A stretch of DNA of 64,000 nucleotides, from NCBI GenBank assembly GCA_010094025.1, contig ML991831.1, positions 62,001-126,000 of the forward strand. Direction: 5' to 3'. The stretch is from Viridothelium virens. Its lineage: Eukaryota > Ascomycota > Dothideomycetes > Trypetheliales > Trypetheliaceae. Both the position numbers and the translations under genes were made by a program. Positions 25,315 to 37,535 of this stretch are shown piece by piece; position 1 is the first letter of the stretch; each line of letters opens with the position of its first letter. The notes beneath the pieces are model-generated. The model was not told the DNA's origin and made no database searches. It worked only from the letters and a program-made list of their open reading frames with translations.

Positions 25315-26697
25315 CTTGACTACTTGTCGACGTATTGGTATCTTGAAACTGTTTCTTTTGAATGCTTTGAGAAAAGGATGTGCTCATAGAAAAGGATAGA
25401 AGAAGCTAAGGAGTCCCTGGTGAATTTGGCACGAACCGAACGTCGCCGCGGTGAAGATCACGCTATAGGAAATGATGGCGGTGTGATAGGAGGTCTCATT
25501 AGACACACGAATTCTTCCATGGTTAAAGGCTTCGATAAGTGATGGTGCGCTGCAAGGTTCATATTGCCCCATAAGGACAGACAGGGTCGAGAATCCTGAG
25601 GCAGAGGTGCAATTTTTGCAGAGCAAACCATACTCGTGGTGAATACCCAGCTCACACTCATCGCGGATACTTGCATTATGTCATCGCACAACAGATCATA
25701 GCAAAGCCCAGTATCACTGTAAGGCGTTAGTGTTACACGGTCTCAGCCACCATCTGGCTCTATGGAGACAAGGAACAACTACGCTTCCATAGCAATACTA
25801 TAAGAACGTCCTCGAGAGTACCGTTCTCCTGGAGCTTAATTTCAGCGGTTTGACGAATAGGATGATATCCTGGGGATGGTCTTGGTTTCCTCAGCCTTTG
25901 GAGCATCCATGATGCCACCTGATCGACGCTGCTGTGCTTGATACCACTTACACACACGAGAGCTCCCAATGGATCATTGGGGATTACAGAACGTTTGAAC
26001 GGTGTACTCACATAGAATCTGCTGAGGTACGAACAAAACCTTCTAGTGAAGTCCTTCAGCGTTCTTGGCATTACCCCATAAGACTGGGTCATTTGTCTCA
26101 CTGCGGACGAAGGGTAGAAGGGCTTAACGTGCCCAAGTACTGCTCTGCGGCTGCGATCTACGATAACAGGGGGTGGCGTTGTGTGTCAGTACTTCACGTA
26201 ATATAGCTGCGATGCGCTCTTCCGACCTAAAGTTGCTTGGTAACATCCTCTGTCAGCATATTCTCTTGAAACACCAAAGGATGTCAGAAATCATGGGCAG
26301 CCGAGATTAGGCCGGGGCTTCGACTTGAGACCGATGGTGAGCCATTAATGCTGAGTGCAGCCTTGATGATTGCAGGTCCCAGAGGAGAGGTCGAAGCGGA
26401 AAATTACGGATGCAGCGCTGCATATGCTCTCGCTTCGATATCTTGAAGCGGTAGCAGTGCAAGGTGTAGGTTGCCGTGGCAGTGAGGTGGCATGGTGTTG
26501 CACCCCACGTTCCCCACACCCCGCACTCATTTTTAAACCTAATACCTACCTATACCTTGAGCTCGAACTTTCTTCTCCTTTGCATTCTAAAGGTCCTTCA
26601 ATATCTTGCAGCCCTCTTGCTTGCCATTTGCAGTCTTATAACTCAGCTCTGTGTCGTGACCTCTCCCTCATCTACTCTTACCTCTCATACAGAAAGA
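25315..26697. other. Divergent intergenic region with a possible small minus-strand gene (26101-25384)
   Basis: Lies between the divergent class VI chitin synthase and glycogen phosphorylase genes. A minus-strand frame from 26101 to about 25783 ends in a coding-looking segment (KLQENGTLEDVLIVLLWK). A good intron could join it to a hydrophobic stretch: donor GTAGTT at 25782, branch CTAAC, acceptor CAG ending 25717. Another minus frame (about 25680-25384) is Cys-containing and stop-free. No family is recognised and the start is unclear, so this is only a candidate. The C-rich stretch at about 26500-26530 is probably part of the phosphorylase promoter. Confidence 0.25.
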
Positions 26698-29441
26698 ATG
26701 GCAGCCACAGGTCCGCCGGCCAGAGAGCGGAGACCTTCAACAAGTGCTCCACTCTCTGACCTCAAAGGCCCAGTGGGTCCCAGCTTTTCCAGACCAAAGC
26801 ACACAAGAACTGTTACTGGTCTTGGCCCAAGCGAAATCAAAAGCGCCGAAAGCTCAATTCCAGAGCCCCAGAGAGCTGCTTGGAAAAAGAACACCCCACA
26901 AGAGTTTCAGACCAAGGATGAATTCCTCTCCGAAGCGGTCCGCCATATTGAGACCACTCTCGCGCGCTCTCTATTCAACTGCGACGAATCTGCAGCATAC
27001 GGTGGTACTGCACTTGCCTTTAGAGATCGACTGGTCATGGAGTGGAATAAGACACAGCAGAATCAAACAACGGCGGATCAGAAGCGGGTATATTATTTGT
27101 CATTGGAGTTTTTGATGGGTCGCGCCTTGGATAATGCAATGCTTAACACCAACATGAAAGGTCCTGCCAAGGATGGAATGGGTGAGCTAGGATTTCGCAT
27201 GGAGGATCTCATTTCCCAAGAGCGCGATGCGGCCTTGGGCAATGGCGGTCTCGGACGTCTTGCAGCTTGCTTCCTTGATAGTATGGCTACGATGAACTAT
27301 CCAGCTTGGGGTTACGCATTACGCTACAAGTATGGAATCTTCAAGCAAGAGATACATGATGGCTATCAAGTCGAGGTGCCTGACTACTGGCTCGACTTCA
27401 ACCCGTGGGAATTTGCTCGACATGATGTTACCGTCAACATCCAATTCTATGGCGGAGTTCGGACATATCAGGATGATAATGGCAAGACCCATTCCAGCTG
27501 GGAGGGCGGCGAGATTGTTGAAGCTGTTGCCTTTGATGTTCCCATTCCAGGATATGGCACAGCTACAACTAACAACATGAGAATGTGGTCGAGCAAAGCT
27601 CATAGTGGAGAATTTGACTTCCAAAAGTTTAATTCTGGCGACTACGAAGGCTCCGTAGCCGATACTCAACGCGCTGAGACTGTCTCAGCTGTGCTATATC
27701 CTAACGACAACCTTGATCGCGGTAAGGAGCTTCGCTTGAAGCAACAGTACTTCTGGTGCGCAGCTTCGCTACATGATATTGTCCGCCGCTTCAAGAAAAC
27801 CCGGAAGCCCTGGAAGGAGTTCTCGAATAATGTAGCCATTCAACTCAACGACACTCACCCGACTCTTGCTATCCCCGAATTGCAACGTATCTTGATAGAC
27901 ATAGAAGGCTTAGAATGGAGTGAGGCATGGGAAATTGTTCAGAACACTTTTGGTTACACTAATCATACTGTCATGCAAGAGGCTCTAGAGAAATGGTCTG
28001 TTCCTCTCATCCAACACCTCCTTCCCCGTCATCTTCAAATTATTTATGACATCAACCTCAACTTCCTGCAATACGTTGAGAAAAAATTTCCCAAAGACCG
28101 CGATATGCTTCGCCGCGTCTCTATTATCGAAGAGTCAGAGCCAAAGCGTGTTCGAATGGCCTTTCTTGCAGTCATTGGATCTCACAAGGTCAACGGTGTG
28201 GCTGAACTACACTCCGACCTCATCAAGACTACAATCTTCAAGGACTTTGTGCAGATCTATGGTCCTGACAAATTCACGAATGTCACCAATGGCATTACGC
28301 CTCGTCGATGGCTTCACCAAGCGAATCCTAGGCTATCAGAGCTCATTGCTTCGAAGTTAGGTGGCCATGAATTCTTGAAAGACCTAACCCTTCTCAACAA
28401 ACTCGAAAACCATGTCGATGATAAGGCATTCCGTAAAGAATTCCAAGAGATCAAGTATGCCAACAAAGTTCGGCTAGCCAAACATATTAAGAACACAACC
28501 GGCGTGAGCGTCAACCCTGCTGCTCTCTTCGATATCCAAGTCAAGCGCATACATGAGTACAAGCGTCAACAACTTAACATCTTCGGTGTCATACACCGCT
28601 ACCTGGCAATCAAGGCCATGAACGCTGAAGAACGCAAAAAGCTTGCGCCGCGTGTTAGCATTTTTGGAGGAAAAGCTGCTCCTGGATATTGGATGGCTAA
28701 GACCGTCATCCATCTCATCTGCAAAGTCGGTGATGTGGTGAACAATGACCCCGACGTTGGCGATCTCCTCAAAGTGATTTTCCTAGAGGACTACAATGTT
28801 AGCAAGGCCGAAATCATTACGCCCGCAAGCGACATTAGCGAACACATCTCCACTGCTGGGACCGAGGCAAGCGGTACCTCCAATATGAAGTTTGTGCTCA
28901 ACGGAGGCTTGATTATTGGTACTTGCGACGGAGCCAACGTAGGTTCCTAGCCTCAATCGGTCACAGATTTCGGTGTCTCTCGAAGCCTTCGGTCACTAAC
29001 AAGCCTGCTCCATAGATCGAAATCACCCGCGAAATCGGAGATTCCAACATCTTCCTCTTCGGCAACCTCGCCGAAGACGTCGAAGAGCTACGCCACAACC
29101 ACCTATACGGGAAGTACGAACTCGACGACGGCCTCCGCAAAGTCTTCGATGCCATCCAAGCCGGCCGCTTCGGCGACGCCAACCAGTTCTCCGCCCTCGT
29201 GAATGGCATTGTCGATCACGGCGACTACTACCTCGTCTCGGACGACTTCAACAGCTACTGCAAGACGCACGATCTGATTGACGAGTCGTACAAGAACCAG
29301 GAGGAGTGGCTCACCAAGTGCATCACCAGCGTGGCGCGGATGGGTTTCTTCAGCAGTGATCGGTGCATCGACGAGTATGCGGAGATGATCTGGAATGTAG
29401 AGCCGGTGAAGCCAAAAGCAGAGCAGGTGAATGGGGGGTGA
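26698..29441 (+). CDS. GPH1: Glycogen phosphorylase
   Basis: Releases glucose 1-phosphate from glycogen with phosphate, using pyridoxal phosphate; cytosolic. Exons 26698-28938 and 29016-29441 give 888 residues, the usual fungal length. Conserved blocks include YYLSLEFLMGR, GNGGLGRLAACFLDS, the QLNDTHP motif and KRIHEYKRQ. The PLP-binding lysine is in EASGTSNMKF at K731, followed by GTCDGAN at the exon end. The tail continues IEITREIGDSNIFLFG. The ATG at 26698 (context AAAGAATGG) is preferred over an open frame that runs upstream to 26476, because that extension is a promoter/leader region without family similarity. The intron is 77 nt with a CTAAC branch. Exon 2 is far more GC-rich at third positions than exon 1. 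The N-terminal 60 residues are Ser/Thr/Pro-rich, the region where yeast Gph1 is regulated by phosphorylation; that last point is family knowledge, not seen here. Confidence 0.97.
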
Positions 29442-32400
29442 GAATATAGAAGCTAGATGCGAGATGATGACCATCATGAGAGGCTAAAATGCTGTGTTCG
29501 TCATCAGGCCATGTGTATTTGAGCTGACCCTAGTGCCTTCTTACTCTATTCTCGAACTTTCAAATAAATAGCTGAGATACGTTAGGTAGATGGAGCTACA
29601 CCAATAGAAATCAAGGGTTTACAAGGCAAATGCGCTTATCTTCAATGGAGCTGTAGGGACTGAGGTCTGGAAAATATACCCCGGAAGTATAGTAAGTTGA
29701 ACGTTGTATTATGCTTCAGACGTGGTTATCTCCACGGCATAGGGAGCTTTAGCGTAATTTTCGAGAGAATAAATTTTCAATAATAGTCACTTCCAAAAAG
29801 ACTACGGACAGGAGAAAGAAAATAAGACTTACCTCCGGGGTAGGACCATCCCGTTTCTGTAGAGCACTTCTTTTGAACTGTCAAGTCCGCGGAGTATCTT
29901 CCCTACTATACCTCCGCTTTACTCATGCTCTGATGGTCAGGGGGTTTTGAAACTTTGTCATCTCTTTTGAGATTTTCTCGCATTCTGTTATGAATCTTGT
30001 TGCACACAAACGTCTTCACCGATATATGTACATGTAACGTACATATCGATTCTTTGCTGTCTCCTGAGACTGCTTTGACAGCACGGTAATTGTTTTGGAG
30101 AGTTTGCATCGAGCGCCTACGAAGCGCAGAATCGCAGTAGCGAGCAATGTTCACGTTGAAGTCAAGCTTTTTGTTCAATTCAATTTATATTGGTATGGCA
30201 TAGATGACGTCCATTTCGTCTGTGAGACGATGCGAACTTTCAAGTGCACTTCGAGATGCTATGCAACCTCGAAAAGAGCACACCTTCACAGGATGAATAA
30301 ACTTCACGTGCACGGTCGCTCTATTTTTGAGCATGACGTAACTACGATAAGACAGAAAAGGAAATGGAGCCCGTCCGTCGGGGCCATTCCGTTTGATTAG
30401 TACAATCACGTGAGTATTCCTCGGGTTGGGACAGCGGCACAGGTGGCTTTGGTGCAATTGATCTTCATGGGTGTTGCTCTGGTCCAAAGACTCGGGAGAC
30501 TAACTCTTCGCCATCATAGGTAGAAAGCCAAATTTTCCTTGGTCCTTCCTGGGAATTTCTCTTCCATCTGTCAAAGACGATAGATTACTCGTAAATTGTA
30601 TTCTTACGCTGACAAATTCAATTATTAATTTTAACACTTTTGTCTTCAACAGACATTGCGTGGGCCTATTATTTTAGCGTTGTGATCACCTAGTTGAGGA
30701 TAGAGCAGTACTCCGTACCACTAAACACATCTCGCGCTTGCACTTCGTATTTCAGACGTTTCCTTTTGCAAATTGAGAGTTAGCGCTTAGAAAGACTTAG
30801 GGCGATACGCATAAGGATGCCCAGCCCTTCCACCAGTTATCTCTTGGCATTATAGCTGGGTCGACAGCGTCATAGTGGCAGGAGGATTCAAAGCATCGCA
30901 TAGATCTACTAATTTAGGAACAGTGGAGAGCATGTTCAGACTGTGTTTCGTGTTCGACCAAGGAGGTTTAGCTATTTCGTGTATGACCTCGTAAGCAATT
31001 GCCTTGTAGCAGATATGCGAACCAAACCCCATGCGCCAACAAACGCCTCTCAGGATTTTGTATGTTTTTCAACGGGCGAACGAGTGAGCATAGAAACCGC
31101 CAACACGGTACCACCTGGTCTAGGGATATCTGGGCATGCTAGTGAAACCATGCCTGCACGATAGTGATACATCCAACAAAAAGGTGCCGGTGATGAGAAT
31201 CAAAGAACCAGGGAAGAAAGTCTAACCAGCCGTGAGGCCCATGTCTTCTGATAAACTCCAGGTAGATGTTGCTGCTGAAGAAATAAGAATGAAAGAAGTT
31301 GCTATAGGTACTCTGTAGGCCAAGGCGAGGTGAGGCGAGGTGAGGCGAGGCATAAAGACCGAGGTGCATGAGGAGGCGTGGGATGTTGTGGCGGACAGCT
31401 CGCTAACGCATGGCTTCATCTGGGAAGATCCCTGCCCCAACGCACGTCTCGATCGTTTTGTCCCGGCAGCGTGGAGCCACCCAGCTGCATGGCGACATCT
31501 GCGTCATGCTCATCAGCAACCTTGGAAAAACGAGACGACGACACATCAAATTCCTGTACAGACCAATCGTCCTTTCCCCGAGCAACTCCCTGTGTCGTCG
31601 AGACTGAGAAAGTCAAACTAACCTGTCGCAATGACTACTGCTTGGTCGAACACGAGCGACATGTCTTGAGTTTGCAGTACTTGCATTCGTAGATGAGCCA
31701 GTGGGGGCCGGAGTGACAGATGTTGCAGTGCCAGAGAATGAGGGTCGTATCGGATTTGATCATCTTGAAATCGTGGGCGCATTGTCCTGGAACCGCCATC
31801 GCCGCGATTGGCTGAACGCCGAGAATGTCAGCGGCAGATCGACTCAGATCGACTCACGATGCAGCAAGTTTCTTGGTGGATGTTCACTTGACTTTATAGT
31901 CCGGTACTTACCCTAAGACTAAGCAGTCAGTTCGGGGGGCGTCAGACACGGGACAGACCTGCTCGATAGGTCTCAATAGCAAAAAGCAACCTTCAACACG
32001 CCGTTTGCTGAGTTGGAGCTGCGTGGGATGTGTAAAGAATGATCACGAATTGCAGGGAAGTTCGTACCTTGCGATGACAGCCTACCGGAAAAGACGGTGA
32101 TGGTGACGAGTGATGAGTGATGGAGAGTACGATAGGTCAGGGTGTTCTTATAATCCTTCTGGCCCTCACTTCTAATTGTACGCGAATCAACGTTGCCGTC
32201 CACTAAGGACAGGTATGTAGTCTCGTTTACCAATAAAGTGAAGCTTGGGGTTAAGCCTCATGTTTCCAAGACAGGAAGGGGTTGTAGCCAACTGAGGCAC
32301 GAAAGCGACAGCTGTAGTACGAAGGAGTTCTCTCTCAGCTGTCCTATGCCCTTCTGGGACTGACCGATGACTACCTCAGGACGGAAGCAGAGCAGCTTCA

Positions 32401-34752
32401 TGGGGACTTTTCAGACTAAGGCAGCTCATGGCTTGAGAAGCCGGCGCCGCGGTCATGGGTTGCAATACCAGGTAGCTCATCCCTGTTACAAAGCGCGGTC
32501 AACTAGACTCGCGGAGGGGCGGAATGAGCGAGATTGAACGTGTCACAGCGTTAAAGGATGAAAATGGAGGAGAAGGATTTGAAGAAGGCAAAGAAATAAT
32601 TTCCGGTGCAATGTTCCGCATTTCAGGTACGCGCCGTAAGGGTGTCTCACGGCGCTCGAACTCCAAAGAGCTGGTGCTTGGGATTATAGAACCTCAGCCA
32701 CGGAGATGTCGAATAGAGGGACGAATGGACTTGCCCGATTTTTCTAAGCCGCATGGCCTCCACAGCATGCACCTACGGTACTCTATATCTAAGCCGGCTG
32801 GGCGGATCTAACGGGCCTGGCTTCCTAGTAAGATCAGCAAACTGCCGGGCCGGGAAGCTACTTTAGCCGTGGCTGCAGATATCACATCAAACGTCCTTCT
32901 GACAGGATACGGGGGGGACACGGTAGGATTCAGATGAGGGCAGAAATGGGGCCATCATGATGCATGCTGCTGATAATATCATCATAGGGTTGATGGAATC
33001 TCTGACGTTGTCCAGTGGCACGTAAGGATTGGCCTGCCGTCCCAAAACAGCGGTCTGCATGAACGATCCTGGCCGGGCGCGACCCAGTGGCTTGGAAAGC
33101 CACATGGTCAGAGGTTGGGACCTGACCCATCTGGTATGTACATGCTCTTTTCTACTGGCCATCGTACCACACCGTACAGTAATTAACATCAACCCCTCCA
33201 CATCCGTGCTCTCGCACGTTGCGCAAACCTACCTAGTCATATGGGAGGGACCTTCACCCCTTGCTCCCGGCCCACCACGATCAAACAAGTACGGATACAT
33301 GTCAGCGTCTGATGATCCTGCTCTGAACCCACTTCGAAGATAGGAAAGCTGCGGACTTAGTCGGATTCCGGGCGCAATCTGAACGATCAGGCAAAAATCT
33401 ATCGACTGTGACGACAGCGGCGGTCTGCTCCTTAAGACTCACCATATTTCATTGCAACCCTTTTCGCGTCTGTTTCACCTCGTCCCTATAGCACTCCTGC
33501 ACGGCGCTTTCGCTAAAGCAGAAGGCGTCTATTAGGGTTACGATCAACACCTGCTGCCAAGCCTCATCTACCTCTGTTCGTTTTTTTTTGCCGTCCAATT
33601 CGGTAATCTCGGTGTCGTCGCGGGAGATCATCAGGAGGTGCAACCTCAAGATACTTTCAGACCTGTCAAAAGCCAGGCTGCATACAGTTGCCGCAGCGTG
33701 TAATCCGACTCGTCATGAGTTTGCCAGACCTTAACGCGCCATCCATCTTCTGGCCTCCCAAGCGAAGTGACCGAATGTGGGATGGAAACATTGTTGTTTG
33801 AGTCCGTCGAAGGTCGTCCGAGCCATCATATTCTGGAGATGCTCGGCCGCAGCAGAGACCCTTATCCATCACTCCCCAATAAATTGTTCCAGGGAATGCA
33901 ACGGCCAACGACATGGGACCAACTGCGCAAAGCGTAAAACGTTCAGGACGTACCTGCGCTTGACAATCCCCCGATTTCCTAACTCGTCGTTTTGAAACAT
34001 ATTCCTTGAGGGGAACGCGCCACTCCTACACTCTTTGGGTAGTAGTGCGATAAGCCCTCCCAAATCGCTACAGAGCGCTCCTACTTCGTCATGCCCGCGC
34101 ATTGAATATGTCAAAGCCGAGCGGATAAAGAGATGGCGTGTAACCACATCCCTAAGATATCAGCCGAGAAACAAATATCAACCTCTTCTCTCACGGCGGG
34201 TTGGTGTTGCACCGCTGCGCTGCCCGACCCCGTCCTCCGTCGGCCGACATCGCAGCTGACCAAAGTCGTAATAGGAAGTACGTACCCGGATAGCGACTCT
34301 AAGATCTCTGTGTAACCATTTAGCTGCGCTACACTGCCGCCGCCTAAGGGTCGCAGATGCGGCCCGTCGGGATGCACGTCATTGCTAGCTCTCTGCAAGG
34401 GAGCACCGGAGCTTCCCTCAATCCCTTGATCCTTTCGCAAATGTTCGTGCACGGCTTTTTCTAGAATTATTCGATAGGCTACACTGTGGAACCAGTCGAG
34501 CAGACGCTTTTGCTGGCAAGTGCCTGTCTTTCTTTCTGCTTGAAACTGGCCTCTCTCTTCTTCCTAGGTCTCGTGTGACAAAATAGCATTACTCTGGATT
34601 TGAAGGTACCTTAGGTTAGGTACCCACCTATCTAGTCATGCTCACTCGTGCTATGCACTTAGACGAAATCTCTACATCCATCTTTAACAATCCAAATACA
34701 CAACCTCGGACTCTCCCGTACTCCATCGCACTTTACGTAGATGTCCACTACA
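29442..34752. other. Gene-poor region, nothing recognised
   Basis: More than 5 kb without a convincing gene on either strand. All open frames are under about 120 codons, overlap one another on both strands and lack codon bias or joining splice sites. A short tandem repeat lies at about 31323-31352. No tRNA-like or rRNA sequence was found by eye. It may hold non-coding transcripts or long-decayed repeats. Confidence 0.5.
31323..31352. repeat. Short tandem repeat, 10-bp unit
   Basis: Three copies of a purine-rich 10-bp unit (AGGCGAGGTG, the last one partial) follow each other in a region with no gene. A likely slippage-prone microsatellite-like site. Confidence 0.8.
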
Positions 34753-34937
34753 TACCTTATCGCGGCTGGGGGGTTCCTCAACTGGTAATTAACATAATGT
34801 TATTTCGACTTCACTGTTATGGCCTTGTTGGTCCATGTTAACACCGCCTTAACATAGGCCAACATGGCCATAACAATTAGATGGAGGTAACATTGTGTTA
34901 ATTACCAGTTGAGGAACCCCCTAGCCGTGGTAAGGTA
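34753..34937. mobile_element. MITE copy 1, Tc1/mariner-type, 181 bp with TA target duplication
   Basis: A near-complete inverted repeat of 181 bp (34755-34935) flanked by TA on both sides. The left end starts CCTTATCGCGGCTGGGGG and the right end reads as its near-perfect reverse complement. The arms continue inward through TTCCTCAACTGGTAATTAAC, so the whole element can fold as a long hairpin. It carries no coding capacity. The same element recurs at 45469-45653 with exactly the same length. TA duplication and length fit a non-autonomous element moved by a Tc1/mariner/pogo-class transposase, which is not in the window. Confidence 0.9.
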
Positions 34938-35459
34938 CCTGCTCTGTTACTCGCGTCGAGAGGTCCATGGATAGAGATCATGGACTACGGGACAATGCAT
35001 GCTTTACCATTATCTTAGAGTTTGCAAAGACCCATTAATGGCTTCACTATTCATTCTGAGGCCTCATTGCCAACTAACGAGTCATTACCGCATAGCCACT
35101 GGGCAGACCTCAGCTTACAACTATCGAATATCTTGGATCTGTGATGTCCGAGAGTAGCCTTCGGTTATAGTTCCTTCAATCTCTGCAACGAATGGAGCGT
35201 TATCACAACGTAACGCATGTGAGTGCGAATCTTTCATTCACCTCACTGAGCCCACTTTCAGGCATTTACAAAATCACGTTTTTCTTCCTTTCTCTCTGCC
35301 ACACCTCACAATATCATTCTCCGCTATATCTTCTACTACTATTCCGTCATTTATCTTCATTGCGGTCTCTCGTTGTCGTACTTCGCCTGGAGTATTCATT
35401 CCCTACCTACTACTTCATCGTTGGCCCATCAAGCGCCCCGGAGTCTTCGAATTCTCGCC
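34938..35459. other. Promoter region of the small basic protein
   Basis: About 520 bp between the MITE and the next start codon. A pyrimidine-rich leader (about 35280-35400) precedes the gene, as is usual for fungal promoters. The open frame from 35192 is a chance frame across this leader. Confidence 0.5.
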
Positions 35460-36051
35460 ATGGCCAAAAGAAAGGCAGGATTGAACGCTTCCAACGGTGT
35501 CAAGCAAGAAGTTCGTACATCCCACCTTTTCATTATCTCTTCCCACAAACCGTGTCACCCTTTGCCTTATTTCTCACCTCGAGCAGCAGCAGCAAGAACC
35601 AGCCTCCAAGCGTAAAAAGTCCGCCACCGCCACGACCTTCGACTCTACTCCATCCCTAGCCTTCATCAAACGCCGCCTCCCGGCTCCACTTCCACCGACC
35701 AAACGAAGGAAGATTCTAACATGGCTGAGCGAGCTCCCGCATCACGACTACTGGCAGCAACAGCAGAACGACTCTGTTGCATCTGAGACAAACCCTAGTG
35801 CGGAGAAAGAGGAGTTTGAAAAGCCCGCGGAAGAAAGTGTGCCAGACCAAATTTCTCTTGCCGGAGCAGACAAGGAGAGGGACCAGCCTGGTGATACGGA
35901 TGGCATGCAGGACGCGGCGTTCTACCCAATGTCTCGCGAGGATGTGAGGAGGGAGCTGGAACAGCTGATTGAGCAGGGAAAGAAGAAGCTCGACGCGACT
36001 CATCTTCAGGATGTAAATTCTGGAGGAGACGGGGAGGGTATAGATGGTTGA
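35460..36051 (+). CDS. Small Lys/Arg-rich probable nuclear protein, unknown function
   Basis: Two exons, 35460-35510 and about 35584-36051, give about 172 residues. The start MAKRKAGLNASNGVKQE forms exon 1 alone (17 codons); it joins a Gln-rich stretch, then the basic cluster ASKRKKS. A conserved-looking core (PSLAFIKRRLPAPLPPTKRR) follows, then KILTWLSELPHHDYW, an acidic middle and a C-terminal helix (SREDVRRELEQLIEQGKKKL). The basic clusters look like nuclear localisation signals. The intron uses the rare donor GTTCGT. Its 3' end lies in a run of AG triplets (35582-35592), so four acceptors three nt apart all keep frame and change only the number of Gln residues. No family recognised; moderate confidence that it is a real gene. 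Confidence 0.65.
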
Positions 36052-37535
36052 GGTTCAGCGGAAGAGGTCCAGACGTCTGAAGGGCTTCATGCTGCTTGGC
36101 TGACGAGAAGCATGGGCTGTGGAGGGCAAGGAAGAGCATAAGCTTATCAGCGAGTTGAACGGAGCTCAAGGTGAAATTAAACTAGAAGGGGCGAAGGGGG
36201 CGAAGGGGCGCTTGCGAATTTCGAGACGTTCACGACTGGTGAGATCCTCAGCGTCCAATCTGAGCTTAGATACTCTTGCCTTTCAAAATGCATTTCTCAA
36301 AAAGGGAGCTCATGACATCTATGACCATCTGAAGTCGACTGCAATGGCAAGCCGCACTTCGGTTGCTCGGATTCTTTGGTGTAAGCCGGCATGCTCGGTG
36401 ATATTGTCACTGTTCAAGGCAAGCCCCTTAATGGCTGCCAATGAACTGGTGAATCCCTCGGACAACAAGCTATTCAGTAGATTTCTGCTTGCAAGAGCGG
36501 TTCAGTCCTGAGGTTTTGCAATCTCTCATTCTTGTTTGGATCGGGTTATAGCGCTGCTCTCGGGCTGTCTCCCAGAGTAGCACATCAGCTGACTCCTACT
36601 TCTTTCAAAGACGGCATTTCAACCCAACAAATGACCTCGCGCAGCATTCTAATGATCCAGAGTCGTAGATTCTATTAGAGTATGGAGCGAGCTTTTCATG
36701 GGACAGTGAATACTACTTACTTAGATGAGAGCGCGGTTATGGCCTTTCGTATGGTGGATGATATGTAACGTCTTGAAAGGTAACTTCGATGTAGAGTGAC
36801 ATGATGCTAGAAGCCTAGATTTAAGCGTTTTGTGCAATCAAGATTCTGCAGATCAATGCCTGATATTCTTGTGATTTGCGTTCCGCTTCTCCGCTGGTTT
36901 TCATCAGTAGCCGCACCTAAGATTCGCCGTCGTTGGAGAGACAATTATGTGCAGACACAGCCCCTAACCGAAGACCTATAGTGAGAAAGGCAGAGAAAGT
37001 ATTAAGTAGACATTTAGGAGATACGCGATTAGTTCAGACAGTCCTACGAACGAATACACTACGAAACATCGAGATACAGATCGTTCTTTGACGACCAGGA
37101 CTTGGTGGAAAGCGCGTCTCATATAGAGAGAAATGCACGCTAGTCGGGTGATCTTGATGCACATTTAGGTAGGAGATACACGCGATCATGTGAAGAGATA
37201 CTCTGTACCATCGGAAGCTCATCAGACCTCATCATATTCAGCAAATTTCATGGGAGGCTTCTGAGAGACCAGACATCATACAAATCGCCCTTTTCTTCTT
37301 ACCTCAATAGAGATTAATCTGTTCAAGGATCGCTCAGTGGCACCCGGAACGATATCGAGTCTTTCTCAAAGCTCAAGGAATGAGACTTTATATTAATGAG
37401 CACTAAACTACTGACAAGGACTGTCAAAGAAAGTATGTTTGGTATCACTGTAAAAGCCACATCCCTCGCCCGCTATTACCCTCCACCCGGAAGTATTCAG
37501 CGCAGCTCCAAATCAGCCTTTTGTGTTGGTGTGTT
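36052..37535. other. Convergent intergenic region, nothing recognised
   Basis: About 1.5 kb between the 3' ends of the small basic protein and the MFS transporter. A frame at 36119-36511 has no start context or conserved content. No repeats, RNA genes or mobile ends seen. Confidence 0.5.

Noticed and set aside
26476-26697. 74-codon upstream extension of glycogen phosphorylase
   Set aside because: The frame is open but reads through a leader-like region; the ATG at 26698 has the better context and gives the usual family length.
29442-34752. Search for CRISPR-like arrays, rRNA or telomeric repeats
   Set aside because: No regularly spaced repeats, rRNA sequence or telomere-type runs were seen; the genome is eukaryotic.
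35192-35659. 155-codon plus-strand frame before and across the small basic protein
   Set aside because: Hydrophobic and Ser/Pro-rich translation of a pyrimidine-rich leader in a frame different from the spliced gene.
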